Source of the DNA: Chromobacterium sp. IIBBL 290-4
GTDB lineage: Bacteria; Pseudomonadota; Gammaproteobacteria; Burkholderiales; Chromobacteriaceae
DNA length: 64,000 nucleotides
Direction: 5' to 3'
NCBI RefSeq assembly: GCF_024207115.1
Contig: NZ_CP100128.1
Coordinates: 2,542,001 to 2,606,000 of the forward strand
The translations under genes were made by a program, and so were the position numbers. This document shows, one piece after another, positions 32,642 through 42,400 of the stretch. The notes under the pieces are model-generated. The model ran no database searches and had not been told where the DNA came from. It saw nothing but the letters and a program-made list of their open reading frames with translations. How positions within the stretch are numbered: position 1 is the stretch's first letter; each line of letters opens with the position of its first letter.

Positions 32642-33457
32642 TCGGGTTTCAGCCGCTTTGGCGCGCTGGATGAAGTCGCGCAGGGCCTGGCTGAATATCG
32701 GCGCGGAGACGCTGATATTGTCTTCGCGCTTGCGGCGCGATGCCGGCGGCGCAGAGCTTTGCACCGCGACAATGCTGGCCTGGCCCTTGGCGTCGAAGAC
32801 AAAGATCGGCGAGCCGCTATTGCCTTCCAGCGAATCGCAATGATGGGTCAGGCGGCCATCGCCGTGCAGGCCGGTGGCTTTGCAATTATTGTGGACGCGC
32901 AGGTGGCGCTGGTCGTCCACCGGATAGCCGCCCAGGGTCACGGTCCATTTTTTCTCGGTCAGCAGCTTTTTCAATTGCTCGCGGTTGCCGTCGAAAACCG
33001 GGATATACCCCTGCTGTTTGCCCAGCGGCGTTTTCAGGCGCACAAAGGCGAAATCGCGCGGCGCGATCTCGGGCGGGATATAGATGCCATCCTTGCGCCG
33101 GAGCAGCCCTTTGAGAAAGGCGCGGTCCACGTAAACCTCGGCGATCTGGCTGCGGTCCTCGTATTCGGCGCCCCACAGCCCCACCGTGAAGCTGACGGCC
33201 TTGTCCATGCGGCCTTGATCGTTCAGAAAGCAATGTCCCGCCGTCAGCACCACATTGGGCGACACCAGGGTGCCGGTGCAGATATTGCGCGAGCGCGTTT
33301 GCAGCTGGCCGACGGCCTGCCAGGGCAAATGATCGGGCTGCACCAGCACGCGGTCGTCTTTGCCGAAGAACAGGATTTTATGTTCGCGGCTCAGGGGCGC
33401 GGCGTGGAGGAGGGCGGGAATCAGCGAGAGGCAAAGCGCGAGGCGAGACAGTTTCAT
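32639..33457 (-). CDS. Secreted trypsin-like serine protease
   Basis: A 272-residue protein with a signal peptide (MKLSRLALCLSLIPALLHA). The chymotrypsin-fold catalytic triad is visible: His75 in LTAGHC, Asp135 in RDFAFVRL and Ser214 in GNSGSP. GNSGSP and the short architecture recall glutamyl endopeptidase/V8-like enzymes. Cys pairs (60/76, 192/207) suggest disulfides. The ATG at 33457 is chosen as the signal-peptide start. It is probably periplasmic or extracellular. The substrate is unknown. Confidence 0.85.
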   Translation of the reverse strand: MKLSRLALCLSLIPALLHAAPLSREHKILFFGKDDRVLVQPDHLPWQAVGQLQTRSRNICTGTLVSPNVVLTAGHCFLNDQGRMDKAVSFTVGLWGAEYEDRSQIAEVYVDRAFLKGLLRRKDGIYIPPEIAPRDFAFVRLKTPLGKQQGYIPVFDGNREQLKKLLTEKKWTVTLGGYPVDDQRHLRVHNNCKATGLHGDGRLTHHCDSLEGNSGSPIFVFDAKGQASIVAVQSSAPPASRRKREDNISVSAPIFSQALRDFIQRAKAAETR

Positions 33458-33548
33458 GATGGGGCACCTGAAATGACGACGGGGCGCAATGCGCCCCGTT
33501 CGATGATGCAACGCCGCTAGCTAAAAAGCCGCGGCGCCGTTGCCTGAA

Positions 33549-34481
33549 TTACTTGGCAGCGGAAGCGGCGGCCTTCTTGGCAGCGTGCTTTTTGTGAGCC
33601 TTCTTGGCCGGAGCGGAAGCGTCGGCTTTGGCGGCTTGAGCCTTGGAAGCAACGGCCTTCTTGGCAGCGTGCTTGTGAGCCTTCTTGGCTACCGGAGCGG
33701 AAGCGTCGGCCTTGGCGGCTTGAGCCTTGGAGGCTTCAGCTTTCTTGGCGTGCTTCTTGGCGTGGTGCTTGTGAGCCTTCTTGGCTACCGGAGCGGAGGC
33801 GTCAGCCTTGGCAGCTTGAGCCTTGGAAGCTACGGCCTTCTTGGCGGCGTGCTTCTTGGCCTTCTTGGCGGCCGGGGCGGAAGCGTCAGCCTTGGCGGCT
33901 TGAGCCTTGGAAGCTTCAGCCTTCTTGGCAGCGTGCTTCTTGGCGTGGTGCTTGTGAGCCTTCTTGGCTACCGGAGCGGAAGCGTCAGCCTTGGCAGCTT
34001 GAGCCTTGGAAGCTACAGCCTTCTTGGAAGCGTGCTTCTTGGCCTTCTTGGCCTTCGGAGCGGAGGCGTCGGCCTTGGCGGCTTGAGCCTTGGAGGCTAC
34101 AGCCTTCTTGGCGGCTTGCTTCTTGGCCTTCTTGGCCTTCGGAGCGGATGCGTCAGCCTTGGCAGCTTGAGCCTTGGAGGCTACAGCCTTCTTGGCGGCG
34201 TGCTTGTGAGCCTTCTTGGCTACCGGAGCGGAAGCGTCAGCCTTGGCAGCTTGAGCCTTGGAGGCTACAGCCTTCTTGGCGTGGTGCTTGTGAGCCTTCT
34301 TGGCTACCGGAGCGGAAGCGTCGGCCTTGGCGGCTTGAGCCTTGGAAGCTACTTTTTTCTTTTCAACTTTCTTGGCCTTGTGGATGGCCGGGGCGGAAGC
34401 GGTAGCTTTTTCAGCGGCGAAGCCATTGGCGGACACCAGGCTGAAAGCAGCGGTCAGGGCGAGCAGAGCCAGCTTTTTCAT
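33549..34481 (-). CDS. Asr-like acid-shock protein with nine Lys/Ala/His repeats
   Basis: A 310-residue very basic protein with a signal peptide (MKKLALLALTAAFSLVSANG FAA). After a short linker come nine units of ~28-33 residues with the core SKAQAAKADASAP followed by Lys/His/Ala (AKKAHKHHAKKA). Composition, signal peptide and the KAQAAK words match the enterobacterial acid-shock protein Asr, which is only ~100 residues. TAGGAG precedes the ATG. It lies directly downstream of RstB/RstA-like genes on the same strand, and a near-match to the RstA box lies between. A periplasmic proton-buffering or chaperone role in acid is inferred. Histone H1-like composition alone would be the alternative, but the signal peptide argues against it. 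Confidence 0.75.
   Translation of the reverse strand: MKKLALLALTAAFSLVSANGFAAEKATASAPAIHKAKKVEKKKVASKAQAAKADASAPVAKKAHKHHAKKAVASKAQAAKADASAPVAKKAHKHAAKKAVASKAQAAKADASAPKAKKAKKQAAKKAVASKAQAAKADASAPKAKKAKKHASKKAVASKAQAAKADASAPVAKKAHKHHAKKHAAKKAEASKAQAAKADASAPAAKKAKKHAAKKAVASKAQAAKADASAPVAKKAHKHHAKKHAKKAEASKAQAAKADASAPVAKKAHKHAAKKAVASKAQAAKADASAPAKKAHKKHAAKKAAASAAK
33552..34352 (-). repeat. Nine tandem ~84-100 bp coding repeats in the Asr-like gene
   Basis: Nearly identical DNA units encode SKAQAAKADASAP plus a variable Lys/His/Ala tail. The tails differ in length and His content, indicating past unequal recombination. Copy number may vary between strains. Confidence 0.9.
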
Positions 34482-34598
34482 TTACGAAACTCCTAAGTTT
34501 CTTGCGATTTGGGTTGAACGGACCCGAAAAAGTCCTTATTCAGGCCGTGATGCTAGCGTTGGCAAGACATAAGCGTCTAGGGGGGGCTTGTATCTCAA

Positions 34599-34612
34599 TG
34601 TTACAAAATGTA
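34599..34612 (-). promoter_or_regulatory. Candidate RstA box upstream of the Asr-like gene
   Basis: Minus strand TACATTTTGTAACA compared with the E. coli RstA box TACATNTNGTTACA: one mismatch in the 12 specified positions. It lies 118 bases upstream of the Asr-like ATG and just after the RstB-like stop codon. The consensus is from memory. Confidence 0.5.
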
Positions 34613-34614
34613 CA

Positions 34615-35889
34615 TCAAGCGGCGGGCCAACTGAAAAGGAAGCGGGCGCCGCCCATAGGCGAACTTTCCACGCGGACTGCGCCGCGGTGGGCGCGGGCGA
34701 TGCCGGCGACGATGGCGAGGCCCAAGCCATGGCCGCCGGTTTTGCGGCCGCGGCTTTCATCCAGCCGGACGAAGGGGTCGAATACCCGCTCGCGGTCCTC
34801 TTCCGGAATGCCGGGGCCGTCGTCGTCGACGATGATGCAGAACTGCTGCTTGTCGATCAAGATATGGGTGGCGACGATGGAGGCGGCATGGCGGCGGGCA
34901 TTGGACAGCAGATTGTCCAGCGCGCGGGTGATCAAGTGCTCGTCGGCGGTGATGAGAAGCTCCTCGCCGATAGGCTCGATCCAGTGGATTTCCTGCGCCA
35001 GCGCCGCCTGGCCGGCGATGCGGTCTCGCGCCCAGGGAATGGCGTTGAAGCTGACCGGCTTCAGCGGCGCTTCGGGGCGATCCAGACGGGCGTGGAACAG
35101 CAGCTCTTCCACCAGTTTGTCGATGGCGGTGAGGTCGCGTTCTATCGCCTGGCGTTCCGGAGAATCCTCGTCGCCCTCCAGCAAGGCCAAGCGATAGCGC
35201 AGCCGGGCCAGCGGCGTGCGCAGTTCATGAGCCACGGCGTTGGTCAGCGTTTTCTTGCTGTTGATCAGCGTCGCGATATTGTCCGCCATATGGTTGAAGG
35301 CGATGCCCAGATGTTGCACGCCGGAGTGCGGCGGCAGGCTGACGCGGGCATTCAGATCGCCGCTGGCCAGCCGGCCAGACGCTCTTTCCAGCGCCACCAG
35401 ATCGCGCCAGTGCGGCCGCATCCATAGAAACACCGGAATCGCCAGCGACAGCCCCAGCAGGCCGAGCAGGGCATAGTCCACCCACTTGAGCTGGTGCAGG
35501 AAGAACAGATAGCGCAAGGGGCCGGCCACCAGCAGGTAGTTGCTGTCCTGCAGCTTTTGCAGGAACAGATACTTGTCCTCCAGCATGACGATCTCGCCGC
35601 GGTCCAGCGCCTGCTTGGATTCCTCGTCCAGGATGTAGTTGCTCATCTTCTCCACCTTGACGCGGAAGGTGAAGCCGTAATCGGAATTGGCCAGCGTTTC
35701 GCTCCAGCGGTCTTCCGGCACGCCGCGCAGATCGGCCTCGATCAGCGACAGCGTGGTGCGCAGCAGGTCGGACAGATAACGCTCGCCCGGTTCGCTGGAG
35801 GCTTGCTTGTACACCATGCCGACCATGATGACCGCCACCAGGAAGCAGGACATCAACAGCAGGTAGAACTGGATGAACAGGCGGCGCAT
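34615..35889 (-). CDS. rstB: RstB-like sensor histidine kinase
   Basis: A 424-residue membrane sensor kinase. An N-terminal transmembrane helix (FIQFYLLLMSCFLVAVIMVG) precedes a ~110-residue periplasmic domain. A second helix (YALLGLLGLSLAIPVFLWM) leads into HAMP (RASGRLASGDLNARV), HisKA with the phospho-acceptor His near 221 (AVAHELRTPLARLRYRLALL), and the ATPase domain (N box LDNLLSNARRH, DDDGPGIPEED, GGHGLGLAIV). It is 6 bases downstream of its response regulator. RstB in enterics responds to acid and PhoPQ; the signal here is unknown. Confidence 0.85.
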   Translation of the reverse strand: MRRLFIQFYLLLMSCFLVAVIMVGMVYKQASSEPGERYLSDLLRTTLSLIEADLRGVPEDRWSETLANSDYGFTFRVKVEKMSNYILDEESKQALDRGEIVMLEDKYLFLQKLQDSNYLLVAGPLRYLFFLHQLKWVDYALLGLLGLSLAIPVFLWMRPHWRDLVALERASGRLASGDLNARVSLPPHSGVQHLGIAFNHMADNIATLINSKKTLTNAVAHELRTPLARLRYRLALLEGDEDSPERQAIERDLTAIDKLVEELLFHARLDRPEAPLKPVSFNAIPWARDRIAGQAALAQEIHWIEPIGEELLITADEHLITRALDNLLSNARRHAASIVATHILIDKQQFCIIVDDDGPGIPEEDRERVFDPFVRLDESRGRKTGGHGLGLAIVAGIARAHRGAVRVESSPMGGARFLFSWPAA

Positions 35890-35895
35890 CCGGAC

Positions 35896-36612
35896 TTACT
35901 CCCAGCCGGACAGCGAGAACAGATAGCCGCGGTTGCGCACGGTCTTGATGCGGAACGGCTCGCTGGGGTTGTCGCCCAGCTTTTTGCGCAGCCGCGAAAT
36001 GGCCACGTCTATGCTGCGGTCCAGGCCGTCGTAATCGACGCCGCGCATTTCTTTCAGCAGCAGGTCGCGGTTCAGCGTTTCGCCGGCGTGGCTGGCCAGC
36101 AGCCACAGCAGGTCGAAGTCCGAGGTGGACAGCGGAATTTTTTCGCCGCACAAGGTCACGTCGCGGCTGACCGGGTCGATGGACAGCTGGCCGAACACCG
36201 CTTTGCGCGAGGACTTTGCCGGCGCGGCCTCGGCGGCGGGCTGCGCCGGGCGCATATTGCGCAATTGCGCGCGCAGGCGGGCCACCAGCACCGAGGGCGG
36301 CGTGGTTTTGAGGATGTAGTCGTTGGCGCCCAGTTCCAGGCCCAGGATCTGGTTCATATCGCTGTCCAGCGAGGTCAGCATGATGATGGGGCCGTCGAAT
36401 TTGGGCCGCAGCTCGCGGCAAATGGTCAGGCCGTCCTTGCCGGGCAGCATGATGTCCAGCAGCACCATATCGGGTTGCTCGCGGGCGATGGTGTCCAGCG
36501 CGGTGTCGCCGCGAGGTTCGATCACTACGTCCATTTCGTGGCGATCCAGAAAGTCTCTGATCAGTTCGGCCAGGTCGGCGTCGTCCTCGACGAATACGAT
36601 GCGGTGGGTCAT
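35896..36612 (-). CDS. rstA: RstA-like OmpR-family response regulator
   Basis: A 238-residue regulator. The receiver domain has the acidic pair ED-D near residues 9-11, phospho-acceptor Asp53 (MVLLDIMLPGKDG) and Lys in LELGANDYILKTT. A flexible Ala-rich linker joins it to a winged-helix domain (STSDFDLLWLLASHAGETLN, RSIDVAISRLRKKLGDNP, IKTVRNRGYLF). The ATG at 36612 gives the family N-terminus. Overall it is closest to RstA. The Asr-like gene downstream is a likely target. Confidence 0.85.
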   Translation of the reverse strand: MTHRIVFVEDDADLAELIRDFLDRHEMDVVIEPRGDTALDTIAREQPDMVLLDIMLPGKDGLTICRELRPKFDGPIIMLTSLDSDMNQILGLELGANDYILKTTPPSVLVARLRAQLRNMRPAQPAAEAAPAKSSRKAVFGQLSIDPVSRDVTLCGEKIPLSTSDFDLLWLLASHAGETLNRDLLLKEMRGVDYDGLDRSIDVAISRLRKKLGDNPSEPFRIKTVRNRGYLFSLSGWE

Positions 36613-36685
36613 GCGGGCGTCCATTGCGATAGAAAAGCGGTTTGCCGGCAAGTATCGCTCGCCGGCCGCGCCCGCTCAAGTGTTG

Positions 36686-37570
36686 CTAGTTCGCGCCGGG
36701 CAGAAACAAGGGATTGAAGCCCAGCCGGGCATAGCCCGCTTCGCCGGCCAGCAGGTCAAGCGCCAGGCTGGCCAAATCATCGGCGCCGGCCTCCGCGTCG
36801 GCGTCCAGCAGCAGGGAGATCTGCTTGAGCGCGGCATGGCACTCGCCGCAGGCCTCAACTTCTCGCGCGCCGCGCTCCTGGTGTGGCTGCTGGTGGTCGG
36901 GCGCGGCGGGAACGTGGTCCTGCGCCGCTAACGAGTAATAGCTGAGATCGCGGCTGTTGCCGCAGGACAGGCAGCGCACCCGGCCCACCGGCCAGGCATG
37001 GCTGCACATCGAGCACACCACATAGCGCTGGGCGTGGCCGCTGTCGCCGCGCAGCAGCTGTGAGGCCAACGGCAGGCCGCCGCAGCACGGGCAGCGCGCT
37101 TCCTGGCTTTGCGGCTCGGGCAGCGGCCGCTGGCGGATGCTGCGGGTGGCTTGGGCCTGCAGGGCGGCGCCCAGCAGCGGCAGAGCGGCGAACAAGGGGC
37201 CCTCCGCCGGATAGTCGCCGTTGAGCAGACGCTCAGCCAGCCGGCTGAGCGCGGCGGCATCCAGCGCCAGCAGGGCATCCAGACTGGTCAGGACGGGGGA
37301 GGGCAGCTGCGGCGCCAGCGCCTGGGCCAGTTTTTCCAGCGCGGCCCGCGGATCGAGCCGGGACGCGTCGTGCAGCGCCTGTTGCTGCTCGCAGATGGCG
37401 GCGCACAGCCGCAGGAAGCCGGCCATGGCATGGCCATCGGCCAATTGCCGCAGCCGCGCGGCGCGGCGGGCGAAGATGTCGGCCGGCGGCCGCAGCACGG
37501 GCTGGCTCATCAGTGGGACGTCGCCGGCGAGAATCTGTTCGGCTGGCAGGATGGGTTGGGTAGGGGTCAT
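36686..37570 (-). CDS. fdhE: Formate dehydrogenase accessory protein FdhE
   Basis: A 294-residue cytoplasmic iron-binding protein required for maturation of respiratory formate dehydrogenase. Four Cys motifs form the metal sites: CPCCG, CSMC, CLSCG and CGEC. The N-terminal motif ILPAEQI and the C-terminal LASLALDLLAGEAGYARLGFN with NPLFLPG agree with FdhE. It follows the fdo operon on the same strand after a 385-base structured gap. Confidence 0.93.
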   Translation of the reverse strand: MTPTQPILPAEQILAGDVPLMSQPVLRPPADIFARRAARLRQLADGHAMAGFLRLCAAICEQQQALHDASRLDPRAALEKLAQALAPQLPSPVLTSLDALLALDAAALSRLAERLLNGDYPAEGPLFAALPLLGAALQAQATRSIRQRPLPEPQSQEARCPCCGGLPLASQLLRGDSGHAQRYVVCSMCSHAWPVGRVRCLSCGNSRDLSYYSLAAQDHVPAAPDHQQPHQERGAREVEACGECHAALKQISLLLDADAEAGADDLASLALDLLAGEAGYARLGFNPLFLPGAN

Positions 37571-37955
37571 GGTTGATTAACTATGTTCATTAGAATGCAG
37601 GCTGCTGGGTGGTTGTGCATGTGGGTAGCAAAGACGGCAACAGTTAGACCTGACTCCCCTTTCAGCTCGCGCCGACAAAAAAATGGCTGGCAAGGTTTTA
37701 AGACGCCGGTTGTTCGACGCGGCGCGACGGTAGCGCGTACTGCTGAGCGAATCGAAGATTCGCACGCATGTAGTTCCGGCGGCTCCTTGCCAGCCGTTTT
37801 TTGTGTCGGGGTTTCGCGGGCTGTTGGGGCGGCCAGGGATTGCCTCTGCGTGCGAATCTTCGATTCGCTCAGCGACAGGGCTGGCCGCTCAGCCCCTGGC
37901 CCGTCTGCCGGGCGGAACCGGCACCTAAACATGTCGTCCGCGCAGCGGACACTCG
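37571..37955. other. Structured intergenic element between fdoI and fdhE
   Basis: A 385-base gap with no supportable gene although several frames are open. It holds two nested inverted-repeat pairs: a perfect 27-bp pair at 37742-37768 and 37847-37873, and a 17/18 pair at 37677-37695 and 37785-37802. Each 27-bp arm also forms its own hairpin (GCGAATCGAAGATTCGC). The arrangement resembles repetitive extragenic or C4-antisense-RNA-like elements. Either identity is a guess until searched. Confidence 0.5.
37742..37873. repeat. Perfect 27-bp inverted repeat with self-complementary arms
   Basis: The arms 37742-37768 and 37847-37873 are exact reverse complements, separated by 78 bases. Each contains GCGAATC-GAA-GATTCGC, a 7-bp stem with a 3-base loop. 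Cruciform or RNA stem-loop formation is likely. Confidence 0.85.
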
Positions 37956-38573
37956 CTATTTCTTCCCCATCATTTCCTTATACCAGCCCGGATGGTGCTT
38001 CTTGGCCCAGGCATGGGTGACCACGCCCTCCACCATCGCCCTGATCGTGCCCTTCACCCACAGCGCGGCGTAGACGTGGACGATGATGCTGGCGATCAGC
38101 GCGGTGGCCGCCCAGGCGTGCAGCAGCAGCGCCAAGCGGATTACCGGGATGGGAAAGTAAATGGAAAAATACTGGCGCCAGGCGATGATGCCGGTGACCA
38201 GCATGGTTCCCACGCATAGGGTCATGATCCAGAACATCGCCTTCTGGCCGCCGTTGTACTTGCCCACTTCCACGGTCTCATGGCCGCGCAGCACGTCCTT
38301 CACCGCCAGCATCCACTTGATGTCCTGGCCGTTGATCAGATTGCGCCGCCAGTAACGGAAAAACTGGCGGAAGAAGCCCAGGAACATCAGCACGCCGACG
38401 AAGGGGTGCACCATGCGCGCCAGCTGCGGCGTGCCGAACACGCCGGTCAGCCAGAAGAAGGCCGGGTAGAACAGCGCCAGGCCGGACAGCGCCAGCAGCA
38501 CGAAGCAGATGGCGACGATCCAATGGTTAATCCGCTCCGCCACGCCGTAGCGTTGCAGCAGTTTTTCCTTCAT
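37956..38573 (-). CDS. fdoI: Formate dehydrogenase gamma subunit (cytochrome b556)
   Basis: A 205-residue inner-membrane di-haem cytochrome that takes electrons from the iron-sulfur subunit to quinone. Four membrane helices are visible ([70 protein letters not shown]) with haem-ligand His in NHW, VHP, LLHAW and IVHVY. It overlaps the beta-subunit gene by four bases. Confidence 0.93.
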   Translation of the reverse strand: MKEKLLQRYGVAERINHWIVAICFVLLALSGLALFYPAFFWLTGVFGTPQLARMVHPFVGVLMFLGFFRQFFRYWRRNLINGQDIKWMLAVKDVLRGHETVEVGKYNGGQKAMFWIMTLCVGTMLVTGIIAWRQYFSIYFPIPVIRLALLLHAWAATALIASIIVHVYAALWVKGTIRAMVEGVVTHAWAKKHHPGWYKEMMGKK

Positions 38574-39460
38574 CGCTTGTTCTCCTCGCGGCTTGCCGCC
38601 TCGTCTTCTTCGTCATCGGCGCGATTGGGGCCGACGCTGATGTAGTGCAGGAAGCCGAACAGGCCGGCGGCGGCGATGCCTATCGTCGCCAGCGGTTTGA
38701 GCCAGCCCTTCCACAGCTGCACGGTGGGGCTGATTTCCGGATTATTGGGCAGGCCGGAATACTGCTCCGGCTTGTCGGCGTGGTGCAGCACGTACATCAC
38801 ATGGGTGCCGCCGACGCCTTGCGGGTCATACAGGCCGGCGTGTTGATAACCGCGCCGCTGCAAGTCCGCTACCCGTTCCGCCGCCACTTCCTTCATGTCT
38901 TCCTTGGAGCCGAATTGAATGGCCCCGGTGGGACAGGTTTTGACGCAGGCGGGCTCCAGGCCGACGGCGACGCGGTCCGAGCACAGCGTGCACTTGTAGG
39001 CCTTGTTGTCCTCCTTGCTGATGCGCGGAATATTGAAGGGACAGCCGGCGATGCAATAGCCGCAGCCTATGCAGTTTTCCTGGTGGAAATCGACGATGCC
39101 GTTGCTGTACTGCACGATGGCGCCCGGCGAGGGACAGGCTTTCAAACAGCCGGGGTCGGCGCAGTGCATGCAGCCGTCCTTGCGGATCAGCCATTCCAGC
39201 TTGCCGTTGCTTTCTTCTTCGGCGAAGCGCATCACCGTCCACGCCTTGGCGGACAGGTCGGTGGGGTTGTCGTAGACGCCGATGTTGTGGCCGACTTCCT
39301 CGCGGATGTCGTTCCACTCGGAACAGGCCACCTGGCAGGCCTTGCAGCCTATGCAGGTGGAGGTGTCGATCAGCTTCGCCACTTCCAGCGTCTGGCGGAC
39401 CTTGGGGCTTTCGGTCGGGCTGGCGGAGCGGTGCTTGATGTCCAGGGATTGCAGTGGCAT
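38570..39460 (-). CDS. fdoH: Formate dehydrogenase beta (iron-sulfur) subunit
   Basis: A 296-residue ferredoxin-like subunit. Four Cys clusters for [4Fe-4S] centres: [35 protein letters not shown] and CTLCSDRV...CVKTC. A C-terminal membrane anchor ([18 protein letters not shown]) is followed by an acidic tail. It transfers electrons from the catalytic subunit to FdoI. It lies 12 bases after the alpha-subunit gene. Confidence 0.95.
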   Translation of the reverse strand: MPLQSLDIKHRSASPTESPKVRQTLEVAKLIDTSTCIGCKACQVACSEWNDIREEVGHNIGVYDNPTDLSAKAWTVMRFAEEESNGKLEWLIRKDGCMHCADPGCLKACPSPGAIVQYSNGIVDFHQENCIGCGYCIAGCPFNIPRISKEDNKAYKCTLCSDRVAVGLEPACVKTCPTGAIQFGSKEDMKEVAAERVADLQRRGYQHAGLYDPQGVGGTHVMYVLHHADKPEQYSGLPNNPEISPTVQLWKGWLKPLATIGIAAAGLFGFLHYISVGPNRADDEEDEAASREENKR

Positions 39461-39472
39461 GGCCGGGGCTCC

Positions 39473-42400
39473 TTATAGTTTTTCCAGTTTGACCAGGAAG
39501 GCCTTGTACTCGGGCGTCTGGGTGTTGCAATCGCCGACTGCGGGCGGCAGCGAGTTGGTCAGATAACCCGGCCGCGCCACGCCCTCCCAGCCCCAGTGCA
39601 GCGGAATGCCGATCTGGTGCACGGTCTGGCCGTTGACCTTCAACGCCATCAAGCGCTTGGTGACCACCGCCTTGGCTTTGACGAAGCCGCGGTTGGAGCT
39701 GACCTTGACCATATCGCCCTGGACGATGCCTTTCTCGCGGGCCAGCGCCTCGCCGATCTCGACGAATTGCTCGGGCTGGGCGATGGCGTTGAGCAGCACC
39801 GACTTGGTCCAGAACTGGAAGTGCTCGGTCAGGCGGTAAGTCGTCCCGACGTAGGGGAAATCTTTATGGGTGCCCAGCCGCTTTTTGTCGCTGTCGAACA
39901 GCCGCACCGCCGGACTGGAGACAACTTTAGGGTGCAGCGGATTGGTGCCGATGGGGCTTTCCATCGGCTCGTAGTGCTCGGGGAAGGGGCCGTCCACCAG
40001 TTTGTCGGCGCAGAACAGCCGGCCCACGCCTTCCGGGTTCATGATGAAGGGCTGCATGCCGGAGTCCGGCGCGGCGTCGATCTTGAAGTCCGGCACGTCC
40101 GCGCCCACCCATTTTTCGCCGTTCCAGCTGATCAGCTTGCGTTTCGGGTCCCAAGGCTTGCCAGACGGATCACAGGAGGCGCGGTTGTAGAGGATGCGGC
40201 GGTTGGCCGGCCACGACCACGACCAGCCCGGCGTGTTGCCGAGGCCGGTGTCGGTGTTGTCGCGGCGCGCCATCTGGTTGCCGGCCTGGGTCCAACAGCC
40301 GGCGAAGATCCAGCAGGCGCTCATGGTGCGGCCATCGTCCTGCAGCACGGCGAAGCCCGGAATCTGCTCGCCCTTCTTCACCAAGGTTTTGCTGGGGTCG
40401 GCCGGGTCGGGCAGATCGGCCAGCGCCTTGCCGTTCATCTCCATCGCCAGCTCGCTCGGCGTCGGCGCTTTGGGATTGCGGTAAGGCCAGTTGGTTTTGA
40501 GGATGGGCTCGGCCAGCTTGCCGCCTTCCTTGCGGTAGAGCTCGCGCAGCGCGACGAACAATTCGCCGATGATCTCGTTGTCGCCTCTGGCTTCGCCCGG
40601 TGGCTCGGCGCCTTTCCAGTGCCATTGCAGCCAGCGCGCGGAATTGACGATGGAGCCGTCTTCTTCGGCGAAACAGGTGGACGGCAGCCGGAACACCGTG
40701 GTCTGGATCTTGGAAGGGTCGACGTCGTGCGCCTCGCCGTGGTTCTGCCAGAAGGTGGAGGTTTCGGTGGCGATCGGGTCGATGATCACCATGTACTTGA
40801 GCTTGGAGAAGGCCTCGGTCACCTTGGCGGCGTCGGGGAAGCTGGCCAGCGGGTTGAAGCCCTGCACGATGAAGCCGTTCATCTTGCCCTGGTACATCAG
40901 CTCGGCCATGTGCAGCACGTCGTACATCTTGTCCCATTTGGGCAGCCAGCCATAGCCCCAGTCATTGTCCTTGCCGGCATTGTCGCCCCACATCCATTTC
41001 ATCAGGCTGACGAAGAACTTGGGGGTGTTGCTCCAGTAGTTGAACTGGTTTGCCTGCAGGGTCTTGGGCGTGGTCTTGGCCAGATAGCTTGCCAGATCCG
41101 GGTGGTCTTTCTCGTTCGGCAGCGTCAGGTAGCCAGGCAACTGGGTGGAAAGCAGCCCCAGGTCGGACAGGCCCTGGATGTTGGAGTGGCCGCGCAGCGC
41201 GTTGACGCCGCCGCCGGGCATGCCGATGTTGCCCAGCAGCAATTGGATCATCGCCATGGTGCGGATGTTCTGCGAGCCGGTGGTGTGCTGGGTCCAGCCC
41301 AGCGCGTACAGGATGGTGCCGGCCCGGTCCGGGCGGGCGGTTTCGCCCAGCTCCTTGCACACCTGCAAAAAGCCTTCCACCGGCGTGCCGCAGATGGTGT
41401 TGACCATTTCCGGCGTGTAGCGCGAGTAGTGCTGCTTCAACAGCTGCCAGACGCAGCGCGGGTGTTGCAGCGTGGGGTCGGTCTTTGCGTAGCCGTCGTC
41501 GCCCAGCTCGTAGTTCCAGCTGGCTTTGTCATACTTGCTCTTGGCGGCGTCGAAGCCGGAGAACAGGCCTTCGTCGAAATGGTAGTCGTCGCGGACGATC
41601 AGCGCGGCGTTGGTGTAGGCCTTGACGTAGTCCCAGTGGATCTTGTCGTTTTTGATCAGCCAGTTGATCACGCCGCCCAGAAAGGCAATGTCCGAACCGA
41701 CGCGGATAGGCAGGTAGAGATCGGACACCGAGGCGGTGCGGTTGTAGCGAGGATCCACTACGATCAGCCGGGTGCCGCGGGTCTTCTTCGCCTCTATCGC
41801 CCACTTGAAGCCCACCGGGTGGGCCTCGGCGGCGTTGCCGCCCATCACCAGGATGAAGTCGGCGTTCTTGATGTCTACCCAGCTGTTGGTCATCGCGCCG
41901 CGGCCGAAGGTGGAGGCCAGGGCCGACACGGTCGGGCCGTGGCAGACTCGGGCCTGGGCGTCGGTGGCGACGATGCCCAGGCTGCGGAGGAATTTCTGCG
42001 ACAGAATGCCGGTTTCGTTGGAGCCGGCCGAGGCGGTCAGCATCGCCGTAGTCAGCCAGCGGTTGAGCGGCGTGCCGGCGTCGTTTTTCTCTAGGATGTT
42101 GGCGTCGCGGTCGTCTTTCATCAGGCGGGCGATGCGGCTGACCGCCTCATCCCAGCTGACGCGTTTCCACTCGCTGCTGCCGGGCTCGCGCACTTCCGGG
42201 TATTTCAGCCGCTTGGGGCTGTGGATGAAGTCCAGCAAGCCGGCGCCTTTGGGACAGAGCGAGCCGCGGCTGACCGGGTGGTCCGGGTCGCCTTCGATAT
42301 GATAAATCTCGCCGCGCGCGTTTTTGGCGCCGTCGCCCAAGCCATACAGGATCAGGCCGCAGCCGACGGAACAGTAGGTACAGGTATTGCGGGTTTCGCG

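Noticed and set aside
33540..34496. Long plus-strand open frame of Gly/Leu/Ser repeats (318 codons)
   Set aside because: It is the exact antisense of the Asr-like repeat gene; the open frame follows from the repeat composition. The minus-strand frame has a signal peptide and ribosome-binding site.
37583..38020. Plus- and minus-strand open frames in the fdoI-fdhE gap
   Set aside because: They run through the inverted repeats, lack good ribosome-binding sites and have non-protein-like composition. Better explained as a structured non-coding element.
39596..42094. 832-codon plus-strand open frame across fdoG
   Set aside because: Antisense shadow of formate dehydrogenase alpha; no conserved motif.
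42000..42400. Selenocysteine insertion signal or TGA readthrough in fdoG
   Set aside because: The metal-ligand codon is TGC (Cys196) and there is no in-frame TGA, so selenocysteine is not used.
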